From contig CAVRXB010000011.1 of assembly GCA_963724975.1 (NCBI GenBank), positions 186,001-250,000 of the forward strand: DNA of 64,000 nt, in the 5' to 3' direction. The DNA is from CAIWHR01 sp963724975 (GTDB lineage: Bacteria > Pseudomonadota > Gammaproteobacteria > Burkholderiales > Casimicrobiaceae). Shown in pieces: positions 35,498 through 44,400 of this stretch. The notes beneath the pieces are model-generated. The model saw only the letters and a program-made list of their open reading frames with translations. It had not been told where the DNA came from and did no database searches. Position numbers and translations under genes: made by a program. Each line of letters opens with the position of its first letter. Within the stretch, counting starts at the first letter, position 1.

Positions 35498-36541
35498 ATG
35501 AAGACAGGCAATCGTTCAGCCGTGGCAACGACGCTGGCGACAATCGTGCTCGCGCTCGGTGCCGGCAGCACTGGCGCGCAGGAAGTTACTCTGAAGATCC
35601 ATCACTTCCTGCCGCCGAAAGGAACCATCCAGGCACAGGTGTTCGAGCCATGGTGCGAAAAAATCGGCAGGGAGTCGGGTGGCAAGCTCAAGTGCCAGAT
35701 CTACCCTGCGATGCAGCTCGGCGGCACACCGCCCCAATTGTTCGACCAGGCGCGCGACGGCGTCGCCGACATCGTGTGGACGCTGCCGACCTACCAGGCC
35801 GGTCGCTTCATCAAGTCCGAAGTGTTCGAGATCCCGTTCATGGCGAAGAATGCCGAGAGCGGCAGTCCCGCACTGTGGGAGTTCGTGCACAAGAACGCAA
35901 TGGACGAATTCCGCGGCGTTCGCGTGCTCGCGCTGCACGTGCATGACGGCTCTCTGCTGCACTTCACGTCGAAGAAGGTGACGAATCTCGACGAAATCAA
36001 GGGCCTCAAGGTGCGCGCGCCCACGCGCATCGGCACCAAATTCCTGACCTCGATCGGCGCCGTGCCCGTGCAGATGCCGGTGCCGCAGGTGACCGAGGCA
36101 CTGTCGAAAGGCGTGATCGACGGCGCGATGGTACCGTGGGAAGTGGCGCCGGCGCTCAAGCTGCAGGAAGTTACCAAGTACCATCTTGATACGGCGCCGG
36201 GCGTGCCGAAGATGTCGAACTCGATCTTCGTGATTGCGATGAATCCGGCAAAATACGACAGCCTGCCACCCGACTTGAAGAAGGTCATCGACGCAAACAC
36301 CGGGCTCGAGTGGTCGAAGCAGATCGGCAAGATTTTCGACGGCACGACGGTCGTCGGGCAAAAGCTGGCGCGAGAAGCGAACGGCGTGTTCGACACGCTT
36401 TCGGCCGCCGAATACGAAAAATGGGTCAAGGCGACGGAGGCTGTCGACAAGGAATGGATTGGCGAGGTCAACGCAAAAGGCGGCAACGGTGCGGCGCTGC
36501 TCGACGACGCAAAGGCGATGATCAAGAAGAACGGCGGATAA
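35498..36541 (+). CDS. TRAP transporter solute-binding protein (DctP family)
   Basis: 347 residues with a signal peptide (ends about residue 27, STGA-QE). The mature chain starts VTLKIHHFLPPKGTIQAQVF. The conserved carboxylate-binding Arg lies in LKVRAPTRIGTKFLTSIGAV. The YPAMQLGG and ALSKGVIDGAMVPWEVAPAL segments are typical. A ribosome site AGGAGGAGGC precedes ATG 35498. It is the last gene of the TRAP operon. The ligand is unknown. Confidence 0.92.
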   Translation: MKTGNRSAVATTLATIVLALGAGSTGAQEVTLKIHHFLPPKGTIQAQVFEPWCEKIGRESGGKLKCQIYPAMQLGGTPPQLFDQARDGVADIVWTLPTYQAGRFIKSEVFEIPFMAKNAESGSPALWEFVHKNAMDEFRGVRVLALHVHDGSLLHFTSKKVTNLDEIKGLKVRAPTRIGTKFLTSIGAVPVQMPVPQVTEALSKGVIDGAMVPWEVAPALKLQEVTKYHLDTAPGVPKMSNSIFVIAMNPAKYDSLPPDLKKVIDANTGLEWSKQIGKIFDGTTVVGQKLAREANGVFDTLSAAEYEKWVKATEAVDKEWIGEVNAKGGNGAALLDDAKAMIKKNGG

Positions 36542-36605
36542 ATTTCCGATTCGCGAGGCTTGTGGCGCGAGCGAAGTTGCCGTCCTAAGCGTCCTGCTGC
36601 CCTAG

Positions 36606-37448
36606 CTAGATCTCGAACGTGGCGCCTTCCACTCCCGGACTGACGCGATAGGCGGGATTCGCGTAGGCAATGGCTTCCTCCATCAGCAGGTCGAGGTCTG
36701 CGTCGGTGTGGCCGGGATCGTGATGAAACGGCACGAGTTGCTTTACTTCAGAGAGCGTCGCGAAGTCCAGCGTTTGCTTGAGCGAGCTGTGTCCCCAGCC
36801 AACATGGCCGAGGTACTCATGACTGTTGTACTGGCTGTCGTGAATCAGCATATCCGCCTCGGCGGCCAGCGACCCGCCTGACGTCCACGCGCGAGGCAGG
36901 GACGGAAATGCCAGGGCACCGAGCGCCGGCTCGTGGTCCGGCAGGTATGTCAATACGCTCCCCCGCGCTTCGGCAATGCGGTAGCCCACCGTGGGACCCG
37001 GATGGCAGACGAGCGCGGTCGACACGCGGAATTCGCCGATGTCGACCTCACCGCAGGGCACCTCGTGGAGCGTGATGTCGCAAGGCAATTCGCGCAGGCT
37101 CACTGGAAACAGCGGCGGCGACAGATAGCGCATGAGTCGTTCCCGCAGTCTCAGGTTGGTGCTCGCCGGCCCCCAGATGTGGACTTCGAGATCGGGACGG
37201 TAAAGCGGGGTGAAGAACCCCAATCCCTGGATGTGATCCATGTGCATGTGAGTCAACAGGACATCGATGCGCCGCACCGAAGTGTCGAGACTCGGCCCCA
37301 GGCGGCGGATGCCGGTACCCGCGTCCAGCACCAGCACCGTGCCTTCGCGACCGCACACGCCCACGCAGGACGTGTTGCCGCCATAGCGAGCTGTCTCCGG
37401 TCCGGGCGTGGCGAGCGAGCCACGCGTTCCCCACAGCGTCACCTTCAT
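36606..37448 (-). CDS. metallo-beta-lactamase-fold hydrolase, RNase Z / PhnP-like subgroup
   Basis: 280 residues. Starts VTLWGTRGSLATPGPETARY, the mark of a subfamily of MBL proteins often linked to signalling proteins. Metal motif LLTHMHMDHIQGLGFF (HxHxDH), further His at VCHPGPTVGYRI, Asp in HDSQYN, and HHDPGHTD near the C-terminus. All core ligands are present, so a catalytic hydrolase is likely. It starts 2 bases after the stop of the upstream PAS-domain gene, so they form one operon and may work together, for example in nucleotide signalling. Confidence 0.85.
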   Translation of the reverse strand: MKVTLWGTRGSLATPGPETARYGGNTSCVGVCGREGTVLVLDAGTGIRRLGPSLDTSVRRIDVLLTHMHMDHIQGLGFFTPLYRPDLEVHIWGPASTNLRLRERLMRYLSPPLFPVSLRELPCDITLHEVPCGEVDIGEFRVSTALVCHPGPTVGYRIAEARGSVLTYLPDHEPALGALAFPSLPRAWTSGGSLAAEADMLIHDSQYNSHEYLGHVGWGHSSLKQTLDFATLSEVKQLVPFHHDPGHTDADLDLLMEEAIAYANPAYRVSPGVEGATFEI

Positions 37449-37449
37449 C

Positions 37450-37839
37450 TCAAATCTCCCAGAAGATGCTCATGGCGCCAAAGAGCACGTCTCTCTCGCC
37501 GATGAGTGGAAACGCAGTGATGCGCAAGTGGCGCCACTCGCCGTCCGAGCTCCGGGTCCACATCGTCTCGGAGACAGGGTGGCGCTCGGTGAGCACGCGC
37601 ATCATCGGACGATTTTCCGGTGGAAGGGGATTGCGTTGGTCATCGACGGCGGCAATGAGCGCCGTCCACTCCGTGGCGGGCATTTCCCCCGTTTCGTCGA
37701 AGCGCTGATTGAAGATCGCTTCCGCGGGCTCGTTGAAGTAGATGAGCGTGCCCTCGACGTCGACAAGGAGTATCGGCGTGGCGATGGAACTCGCGAGCTG
37801 CCTCGCGAGGATCATTTGAATGGATTTGGAGGTCGACAT
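37450..37839 (-). CDS. single PAS-domain protein
   Basis: 129 residues from ATG 37839, almost entirely one PAS domain: SSIATPILLVDVEGTLIYFN, EAIFNQRFDETGEMPATEW, GEWRHLRITAFPLIG. There is no attached kinase, cyclase or DNA-binding domain. Its partner is probably the MBL-fold protein encoded two bases downstream, either as target of sensing or as an effector. A longer in-frame reading to 37974 has no family support. Confidence 0.75.
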   Translation of the reverse strand: MSTSKSIQMILARQLASSIATPILLVDVEGTLIYFNEPAEAIFNQRFDETGEMPATEWTALIAAVDDQRNPLPPENRPMMRVLTERHPVSETMWTRSSDGEWRHLRITAFPLIGERDVLFGAMSIFWEI

Positions 37840-38037
37840 CGCCACGTCCCCTTCAGCCGATGACGTCCACGCCCTGAGCTTCTCAGCATACACCGCCGGG
37901 GCGTGCTCACCGGCGATGATATGGGATTGCTCGCCACAACAGAGTGCCGGCAGCGGCGGGCCGGGCGCCGGCAACGGACGGATCGGTTAAGATTTGCGGA
38001 CCCATCATCCTGCAGGACCGGCGCTCCCGGGATTCCC

Positions 38038-38991
38038 ATGACCGAAAAGAAATTCGCGTCGCAAGCCGACCTGGTCGAAAAGGAGGTCAGCTTCGACAAG
38101 CTATCCGATCACGCCTACGCATACACGGCCGAGGGCGATCCGAATACCGGCGTCATCGTCGGCGACGATGCCGTGATGGTGATCGATACACAGGCCACGC
38201 CGGTGATGGCGCAGGACGTCATCCGGCGCATCCGCGCCGTCACCGACAAACCGATCCGCTACGTGACGCTGTCGCATTATCACGCGGTCCGCGTGCTTGG
38301 TGCATCCGGCTACAAGCCCGAGCACATCATTGCGAGCCGCGACACCTACGACCTCATCGTCGAGCGCGGCGAAGCCGACATGAGAAGCGAGATCGAGCGC
38401 TTTCCACGCCTCTTTCAGGCAGTCGAATCGGTTCCCGGCCTGACGTGGCCCACCATCGTGTTCGAAAAGCACATGACGCTGTGGATGGGCAAGTTGCAAA
38501 TCGAGATCCTGCAGCTTGGGCGCGGACACACGAAGGGCGACACCGTCGTCTGGCTGCCGCAGGAACGCATCCTTTTCTCCGGCGACCTTGTCGAGTACGA
38601 CGCGACGCCTTATACCGGCGACGCGTATCTCACCGACTGGCCGGCCACACTGGATGCGATTGCGGCGCTGAAGCCCGAGAAGCTCGTTCCCGGGCGCGGC
38701 GCATCGTTGACCACACCCGCGGCCGTCAAGAAAGGGCTCGACGGCACGCGCGCCTTCGTCACGCGCATGTTCGAGGCAGTGGCGCGTGGCGCTCGCGATG
38801 GCAAGGATCTGCGCACCGTGTACAAGGACACGTACGCGCTGCTGAAGCCCGACTTCGGTCATTGGGTGATCTTCGACCATTGTCTGCCTTTCGACGTTTC
38901 GCGCGCGTACGACGAGGCGACGAAGCACAAGGACCCGCGGATCTGGACCGCCGAGCGCGATAAGGCGATGTGGCAAGCGCTGGAAGGTTGA
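38038..38991 (+). CDS. metallo-beta-lactamase-fold protein with altered metal motif
   Basis: 317 residues. MBL fold from GDPNTGVIVGDDAVMVIDTQ on, but the HxHxDH motif reads H80-Y-H82-A-V84-R85: the two His of the Zn1 site remain and the Asp-His of the second site are Val-Arg. Later ligands look partly kept (GRGHTKGDTVVW, LFSGDLVEYDA). The C-terminal GHWVIFDHCLPFDVSRAYDE region is helical. It is probably a single-metal or non-hydrolytic member; I believe the HYHAVR variant recurs in homologues, but cannot check. It stands alone, divergent from the PAS-MBL pair. Confidence 0.75.
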   Translation: MTEKKFASQADLVEKEVSFDKLSDHAYAYTAEGDPNTGVIVGDDAVMVIDTQATPVMAQDVIRRIRAVTDKPIRYVTLSHYHAVRVLGASGYKPEHIIASRDTYDLIVERGEADMRSEIERFPRLFQAVESVPGLTWPTIVFEKHMTLWMGKLQIEILQLGRGHTKGDTVVWLPQERILFSGDLVEYDATPYTGDAYLTDWPATLDAIAALKPEKLVPGRGASLTTPAAVKKGLDGTRAFVTRMFEAVARGARDGKDLRTVYKDTYALLKPDFGHWVIFDHCLPFDVSRAYDEATKHKDPRIWTAERDKAMWQALEG

Positions 38992-39090
38992 GCTATACGC
39001 CCTGATCGGCGCGCGCTGGCCGCCTGGGGCCGCGACACCGGCTATGATTGCGTCGCCGCCACCAACCGAGCGGCTCAAGGGGAGACAAGA

Positions 39091-40029
39091 ATGGCTCGCC
39101 GCATTTTCGCATTCGCCGCACTCGCTCTGCTCGCGCTCAGTGCTGGCCGGGCGTCCGCAACCGCGCAGCGAACGTTCGTCGCATCGTCCGGAAACGACGC
39201 GAACCTGTGCTCCCTCGTGGCGCCGTGTCGCGGCTTTACGGCAGCTCTCGCCCAGACGAGTCCCAAAGGCGAGATCGTCGTTCTGGATTCGGCCGGCTAC
39301 GGGACCGTGACCATTACCCAATCCGTTTCGATCATCACGCCGCCGGGCGTCTACGCGGGGATAGCGGTCCTGAGCTACGGGCCCGGCGTCACTGTCTCCG
39401 GGACCGGTCTCAAGGTCGTGCTGCGCGGTCTCACGATCAACAGCCTCGCCGGAGGATACGGCGTTCGCGTATTGGGCGGCTCAGATGGTTCGGAGCTCAT
39501 TGTCGAGGCCTGCGAGATATCCAATTTCGACTATGGGATCCTGGTCGAATCCGCCGCCACCGTGACCGTCACCGACACCGTGGTGCGCAACAACATATAC
39601 GGCATCAATGTGCGAGACGGAGCTACGGTGACGGTCGCGCGGTCCAGCGTCCTCCTCAATCAGAACGAAGCGATCATGATCGATGGGGTCGCGGCGCCCG
39701 CGCTCACGAGCAGCATCGTCGTCACCGATTCGATCGTCGCGGGTCGGGGTCCGGGATACGCGGCCAATTGCATCGACAACAGTGTCAACGGCGCGGGGAG
39801 CGGAACCGGTACCATCACCGTGACTCGATCGACGGTGACCGACTGCCAGTCGGGGATCCTCGTCGAATCCGGTGGTGCTGGAACGGTGACCGTCAGCCAC
39901 AGCACGGTTACCCGAAATCTGTACGGATTCACGAATATTTCCGGAACGTTCCTTTCGCTCGGCAACAACAACGTCAGCGGCAACATGACGGACACGTCGG
40001 GAACGATCACGCCAATTCCGCGCATGTGA
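39091..40029 (+). CDS. exported right-handed beta-helix repeat protein
   Basis: 312 residues. Signal peptide of about 23 residues (ALALLALSAGRASA-TA). A CSLVAPCRGFTAALAQTSPK segment follows, as in polymorphic-membrane-protein/parallel-beta-helix proteins, then repeated beta-strand turns rich in V/T/N/G (TVTITQSVSIITPPGVYAGI, ATVTVTDTVVRNNIYGINVR, TVTVSHSTVTRNLYGFTN). The fold matches pectate-lyase-like helices but no catalytic site is visible. Probably a surface or periplasmic carbohydrate-binding protein. Function unknown. Confidence 0.7.
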   Translation: MARRIFAFAALALLALSAGRASATAQRTFVASSGNDANLCSLVAPCRGFTAALAQTSPKGEIVVLDSAGYGTVTITQSVSIITPPGVYAGIAVLSYGPGVTVSGTGLKVVLRGLTINSLAGGYGVRVLGGSDGSELIVEACEISNFDYGILVESAATVTVTDTVVRNNIYGINVRDGATVTVARSSVLLNQNEAIMIDGVAAPALTSSIVVTDSIVAGRGPGYAANCIDNSVNGAGSGTGTITVTRSTVTDCQSGILVESGGAGTVTVSHSTVTRNLYGFTNISGTFLSLGNNNVSGNMTDTSGTITPIPRM

Positions 40030-40059
40030 CGCCGGGTTGCGGCGCCCGTCTTCGGGAGC

Positions 40060-41692
40060 ATGAAGACCTACAGCAACCCGACCTACGCTTACCGGCGCTC
40101 AACGGACCAGGACAGACCGCCGCAGCGCCGGCCTGTGATCGTCGTCGGCGCAGGGCCCGTCGGACTCGCTGCGGCGATCGATCTCGCACAGCAGGACGTT
40201 CCGGTCGTCGTGCTCGACGAGGACGACACCGTCAGCGTCGGGTCGCGCGCGATCTGCTATGCGAAACGTGCGCTCGAAATCCTCGATCGTCTCGGCTGCG
40301 GCGAGCGAATCGTTCGCAAGGGCGTGGAATGGAAAGTGGGCAGGGTCTTCTTCCGCGACGAGCAGGTCTATTCGTTCGACCTGCTGCCGGAGACCGGCCA
40401 TCACCGCCCGGCGTTCGTCAACCTGCAGCAATACCATCTCGAGGAATGCCTGGTCGACCGGCTCGGTGAGCTTTCGCAGGCGGAGATTCGCTGGCGGAAC
40501 AAGGTCGTTGCCGTCACGCCGCGCGAGGAAGACGTGCTGGTGCGGGTCGCAACACCGGAAGGCGAATATGAGCTCTCGTGCGAGTGGCTGATCGTCTGCG
40601 ACGGCTCCAAGAGTCCGGTGCGTTCGATGCTCGGCCTCGAAGCGGAAGGGCAGGTGTTCCGCGATCGCTTCCTGATCGCCGATATCCACATGAAGTCGGA
40701 CTTTCCGGCCGAGCGCTGGTTCTGGTTCGATCCGCCGTTTCATCCCGGGCAATCGGCGCTGCTGCACCGGCAGGCGGACGACGTCTGGCGCATCGACTTC
40801 CAGCTCGGGTGGGATGCCGACCCGGATCGCGAGAAACAGCCGGCGCAAATTCTGCCGCGGCGTGCGCGCGATGCTGGGGGACACGGCCGAGTTCGACATC
40901 GAATGGGCGAGCGTCTACACGTTTGCGTGCCGGCGGATGCAGCAATTCCGTCATGGACGCGTGCTGTTTGCCGGCGATGCAGCGCACGTGGTGTCGCCGT
41001 TCGGCGCGCGCGGTGCCAACAGCGGATTCCAGGACGCCGACAATCTCGTCTGGAAACTGAAGCTGGTCCTCGACGGACGCGCACCGGAGCGCCTGCTCGA
41101 CACCTATGATGCCGAACGCACGGCCGCGGCTGATGAGAATCTGCTGAACTCGACTCGTGCGACCGATTTCATCACGCCCAAAAGCCCGGTGTCGCGCATG
41201 TTTCGCGATGCCGTGCTTGCGCTGGCGAAATACCATGCATTCGCGCGCAAGCTCGTCAACAGCGGACGCCTGTCGCTGCCGTTCGTTTACCGCGAATCGC
41301 GGCTCAACACGCCAGATCGCGAGGGCGAAATGTTCGGCGGCGTGATGGTGCCAGGCGCGCCCGCGTCCGACGCCCCCGTCGAGAGCGCCGGCGGCCGTTG
41401 GCTCCTCGACCATCTTCACGACGGGTTTACGCTGTTGGCATTCGGGGGCGCGATCTCGAAACGGGCCGCAGAAGCACTCGCGCACGACCCGATCCCTTGC
41501 AGTGTGCTGCGGGTGGCCAGCGGGGCCGACGGCGATCTTGGTGATCGCGCGGGACTTTTGCGCGAACGCTACGACGGCCGGCCCGGGACGTGCTACCTTT
41601 TACGACCCGACCAGCACGTGTGCGCGCGCTGGCGCCGATTCGACATCGACGACGTACGCGCCGCAATTCGCCGCGCAACCTGTAACGATTGA
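40060..41692 (+). pseudogene. FAD-dependent aromatic hydroxylase (MhpA/PheA-type), apparent +1 frameshift
   Basis: Class A flavoprotein monooxygenase: FAD motif VIVVGAGPVGLAAAIDLAQQ near residue 27, DEDDTVSVGSRAICYAKRAL, then the GD motif VLFAGDAAHVVSPFGARGAN and a C-terminal thioredoxin-like domain. The frame from 40060 is right up to about 40855 (AQILPR), and the natural continuation (VRAMLGDTAEFDIEWASVYT) is in the next frame. Removing one base near 40855-40865 gives 543 residues, the family length. It hydroxylates a phenolic or aromatic acid ring, and with the downstream HGD-like gene would form a hydroxylation/ring-cleavage module. Confidence 0.78.
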
Positions 41693-41700
41693 TATCGCGC

Positions 41701-41916
41701 ATGACCACGCTCAACACCGAACCGAATATGGCAGCGCCCGACGATTTCTACGAGGATCTGATCGCGCTGCACCGCGACCTCTCGGAAGGCGAGAGCGCGC
41801 TCGTCAACGCAAAGCTCGTCCTGCTCCTCGCCAACCATATCGGCGACCGGGAGGTGCTGGCGGCTGCGATGACGGCCGCGCGTCGGGATGTCGTTGCGTT
41901 CGGAGGCCGATCATGA
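41701..41916 (+). CDS. small DUF2783-family protein
   Basis: 71 residues: DDFYEDLIALHRDLSEGESA and VLLLANHIGDREVLAAAMTA. This small helical family is commonly encoded between a flavin hydroxylase and a homogentisate-dioxygenase-like protein; its function is unknown to me. Start ATG 41701 lies 8 bases after the hydroxylase stop. Its TGA overlaps the next ATG (ATGA), so expression is coupled. Confidence 0.75.
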   Translation: MTTLNTEPNMAAPDDFYEDLIALHRDLSEGESALVNAKLVLLLANHIGDREVLAAAMTAARRDVVAFGGRS

Positions 41917-43044
41917 AGCACTACATCCGATTCACACGCGCCGACGGCACGCACAGCCGGCAGGCGCACGCGGACCTTCCGCAGGGAACGTTCGAGCGCG
42001 AGATGGGCAAGGAAGGCTTTTTCGGACCCACCGCGCATTTCCATCATCGGCACCCGCCCACGGGATGGACGAGCTTCACCGGGTCGCTCAATCCGCACGC
42101 GTACGATCTCAACAAGCTGCCGGCCAAGAACGGGTCACCGTGGGACGCGACGCCGTTCATGGGAAACGGCGATCTCAAGATCCGTTATTGGAAAACAGCG
42201 GTGGCAATGGACCATCTCGTGCGCAATCAGGATGGCGACGAGCTTCTGTTCGTCCACGAGGGCGCGGGCGAGTTCTACTGCGACTGGGGGCGGCTCGATT
42301 ATCGCGACGGCGACTACATCGTGATTCCGCGCGGCGGCATGTGGCGTATCGCGCCGTCGTCGCCGACGACGCTGCTGCTGGTCGAATGCACCGAGGGCAC
42401 GTACACGCTGCCCGAAAAGGGTCTCGTCGGGCCGCAAGCGCTTTTCGACCCCGCGATGCTCGACGTGCCCGACGATGGACGAAGGGTTTCGCGCGCAGCA
42501 GACGGACGATCCGTGGAGAGTCGTCGTGAAGCGCGGCGGCGTAATGTCGACGATCGATTACCCGTTCAACCCCCTCGACGCCGTGGGCTGGCATGGCGAC
42601 CTCTGCGTCGTGCGCCTCAACGTGCGCGACATCAGACCGCTGATGAGCCACCGCTATCATCTGCCGCCGTCGGCGCACACGACGTTCGTCGGCCGCAATT
42701 TCGTCGTTTGCACGTTCGTGCCGCGTCCGATCGAATCCGATCCCGGCGCGTTGAAGGTGCCGTTCTATCACAACAACGACGACTACGACGAGGTGATCTT
42801 CTACCATCGCGGCGACTTCTTCAGCCGCGACAACATCAAACCGGGGATGGTCACGTTTCATCCTTGCGGCTTTACGCACGGCCCGCACCCGAAGGCGTTT
42901 GCGGCGGGCGCGGCACATGCAAAGAAAGAGACCGACGAATACGCAGTCATGATCGATGCACGGTTCCCGCTCACCGTCGCGCCGCTGCCCGCCGGAGTGG
43001 AGAATCGCGCCTACGTCGACTCGTGGAAAAGCAAATCGACATAA
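41913..43044 (+). pseudogene. homogentisate 1,2-dioxygenase-like protein, apparent +1 frameshift
   Basis: Cupin-type Fe(II) dioxygenase family. First half: FHHRHPPTGWTSFTGSLNPH, LLFVHEGAGEFYCDWGRLDY, GDYIVIPRGGMWRI. Second half (frame +1): MSHRYHLPPSAHTTFVGRNF, VPFYHNNDDYDEVIFYHRGD, FHPCGFTHGPHPKAF. His and Glu of YHNNDDYDE and the His of THGPH match the three iron ligands of HgmA. The frame changes at about 42468-42476; removing one base yields 376 residues. It should cleave a dihydroxylated aromatic ring acid; shorter than HgmA (about 430), so the substrate may differ from homogentisate. Confidence 0.78.
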
Positions 43045-43059
43045 ACTACGGAGAACATC

Positions 43060-43455
43060 GTGCCGTACGAAGAGCTGATTGCGCGCGCGTCGGAAGTTGC
43101 CGTTCTGTTCCGATCCTCGGATCATTGTGATGCGGGACTGGTCGGCGCCGCGGTGCTCGCCGAATCGGGCGCCGTGTACACCGGGTGCTCGGTCGACCTG
43201 CGTTGCGGGATCGGCTTCTGCGCCGAGCATTCGGCGGTGGCCGAGATGCTGAAGAACCGCGAGGCGAGGGTGCGCGCGTTCGTCGCCGTGAACGACGACG
43301 GCGCCGTTCTGCCTCCGTGCGGTCGTTGTCGCGAGCTCTTCTACCAGATCGATCCGGCGAATCTCGACGCAGACGTCGTTGTCGAGCGCAACGAAGTCGT
43401 CAAGCTGCGCGACCTGCTGCCGCATCCGTGGCAGCCGAAGCACTGGCCGGGCTGA
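43060..43455 (+). CDS. cytidine deaminase-like zinc hydrolase
   Basis: 131 residues. Zinc/catalytic motifs of the CDA fold: CAEHSA (Cys/His-Ala-Glu) and PPCGRCREL (PCxxC). GTG start at 43060 preceded by ACGGAGAAC. It is close to the family length of bacterial cytidine deaminase (about 130), but it sits inside an aromatic catabolism operon, 15 bases after the HGD-like gene. So it may deaminate a pathway intermediate or an unrelated nucleoside; not decidable from sequence. Confidence 0.78.
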   Translation: MPYEELIARASEVAVLFRSSDHCDAGLVGAAVLAESGAVYTGCSVDLRCGIGFCAEHSAVAEMLKNREARVRAFVAVNDDGAVLPPCGRCRELFYQIDPANLDADVVVERNEVVKLRDLLPHPWQPKHWPG

Positions 43456-43495
43456 TCGCCCGTCGGATACGCGCAACAAGCGAGGGTCATTTGAC

Positions 43496-44272
43496 ATGAA
43501 TTACGAAAACATCGTCGTCGAAACGCACGACCGCGTCGGCCTCATCCGATTGAACCGCCCGCAGCGGATGAACGCGTTGAACGACGCGCTCGCCGCCGAG
43601 CTCGGCCAGGCGCTGGCCGCATTCGACACGGATCTCCGAATCGGTGCGATCGTGATCACCGGCAACGAGAAGGCGTTTGCAGCGGGTGCCGACATCGGCG
43701 CGATGGCCGAATGGGACTATCAGAAGGTTTACGCCGACAACTACATCACGCGCGACTGGGAAGATGTGCGCAAGGTCAGGAAGCCGGTGATCGCGGCGGT
43801 CGCCGGCTACGCTCTCGGCGGAGGTTGCGAGCTCGCGATGATGTGCGACCTGATCATTGCTGCCGACACGGCGAAATTCGGACAGCCTGAAATCACGATC
43901 GGCACGATGCCCGGCCTGGGCGGAACGCAGCGCCTGCCGCGGGCGGTAGGCAAGGCAAAGGCGATGGACTGGTGCCTCACCGGGCGCATGATCGACGCCG
44001 CCGAAGCCGAACGAAGCGGTCTCGTCGCTCGCGTCGTCCCAGCCGACAAGCTCGAGCAGGAAGCGCTTGCGGTCGCCGCAAAGATCGCGTCGTTCTCGCT
44101 GCCCGTCGTCCAGAAGATCAAGGAGGCGATCAACCGCGCGTATGAATCGTCGCTGTCGGAAGGCCTGCTGTTCGAGCGACGCGAATTCCACGCGACGTTC
44201 GGACTGGACGATCAGAAAGAAGGCATGCGGGCATTCGTCGAAAAGCGCAAGCCCGCGTTCAAGCATCGCTGA
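43496..44272 (+). CDS. enoyl-CoA hydratase (crotonase family; PaaF-like candidate)
   Basis: 258 residues. Crotonase signatures GLIRLNRPQRMNALNDALAA, GNEKAFAAGADIGAMAEW, and the two catalytic Glu regions VAGYALGGGCELAMMCDLII and GQPEITIGTMPGLGGTQRLP. Both Glu residues (GGCEL and QPEI) are present, so it should hydrate enoyl-CoAs. The phenylacetate operon lacks a PaaF; this could fill that role or complete the aromatic module just upstream. Start ATG 43496, 40 bases after the deaminase gene. Confidence 0.88.
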   Translation: MNYENIVVETHDRVGLIRLNRPQRMNALNDALAAELGQALAAFDTDLRIGAIVITGNEKAFAAGADIGAMAEWDYQKVYADNYITRDWEDVRKVRKPVIAAVAGYALGGGCELAMMCDLIIAADTAKFGQPEITIGTMPGLGGTQRLPRAVGKAKAMDWCLTGRMIDAAEAERSGLVARVVPADKLEQEALAVAAKIASFSLPVVQKIKEAINRAYESSLSEGLLFERREFHATFGLDDQKEGMRAFVEKRKPAFKHR

Positions 44273-44400
44273 GCCTCGAAATGCGTGCCGCCGTGGTTCA
44301 ACGGGCGCTGACGCACTGCGGGCGGGGTGTGCATTGGAGTTGGCGCTGGGCTAGAATGACCGACGTGCGCGCGCCCACGCGCCGTCCGGAGGTCTCCGCC

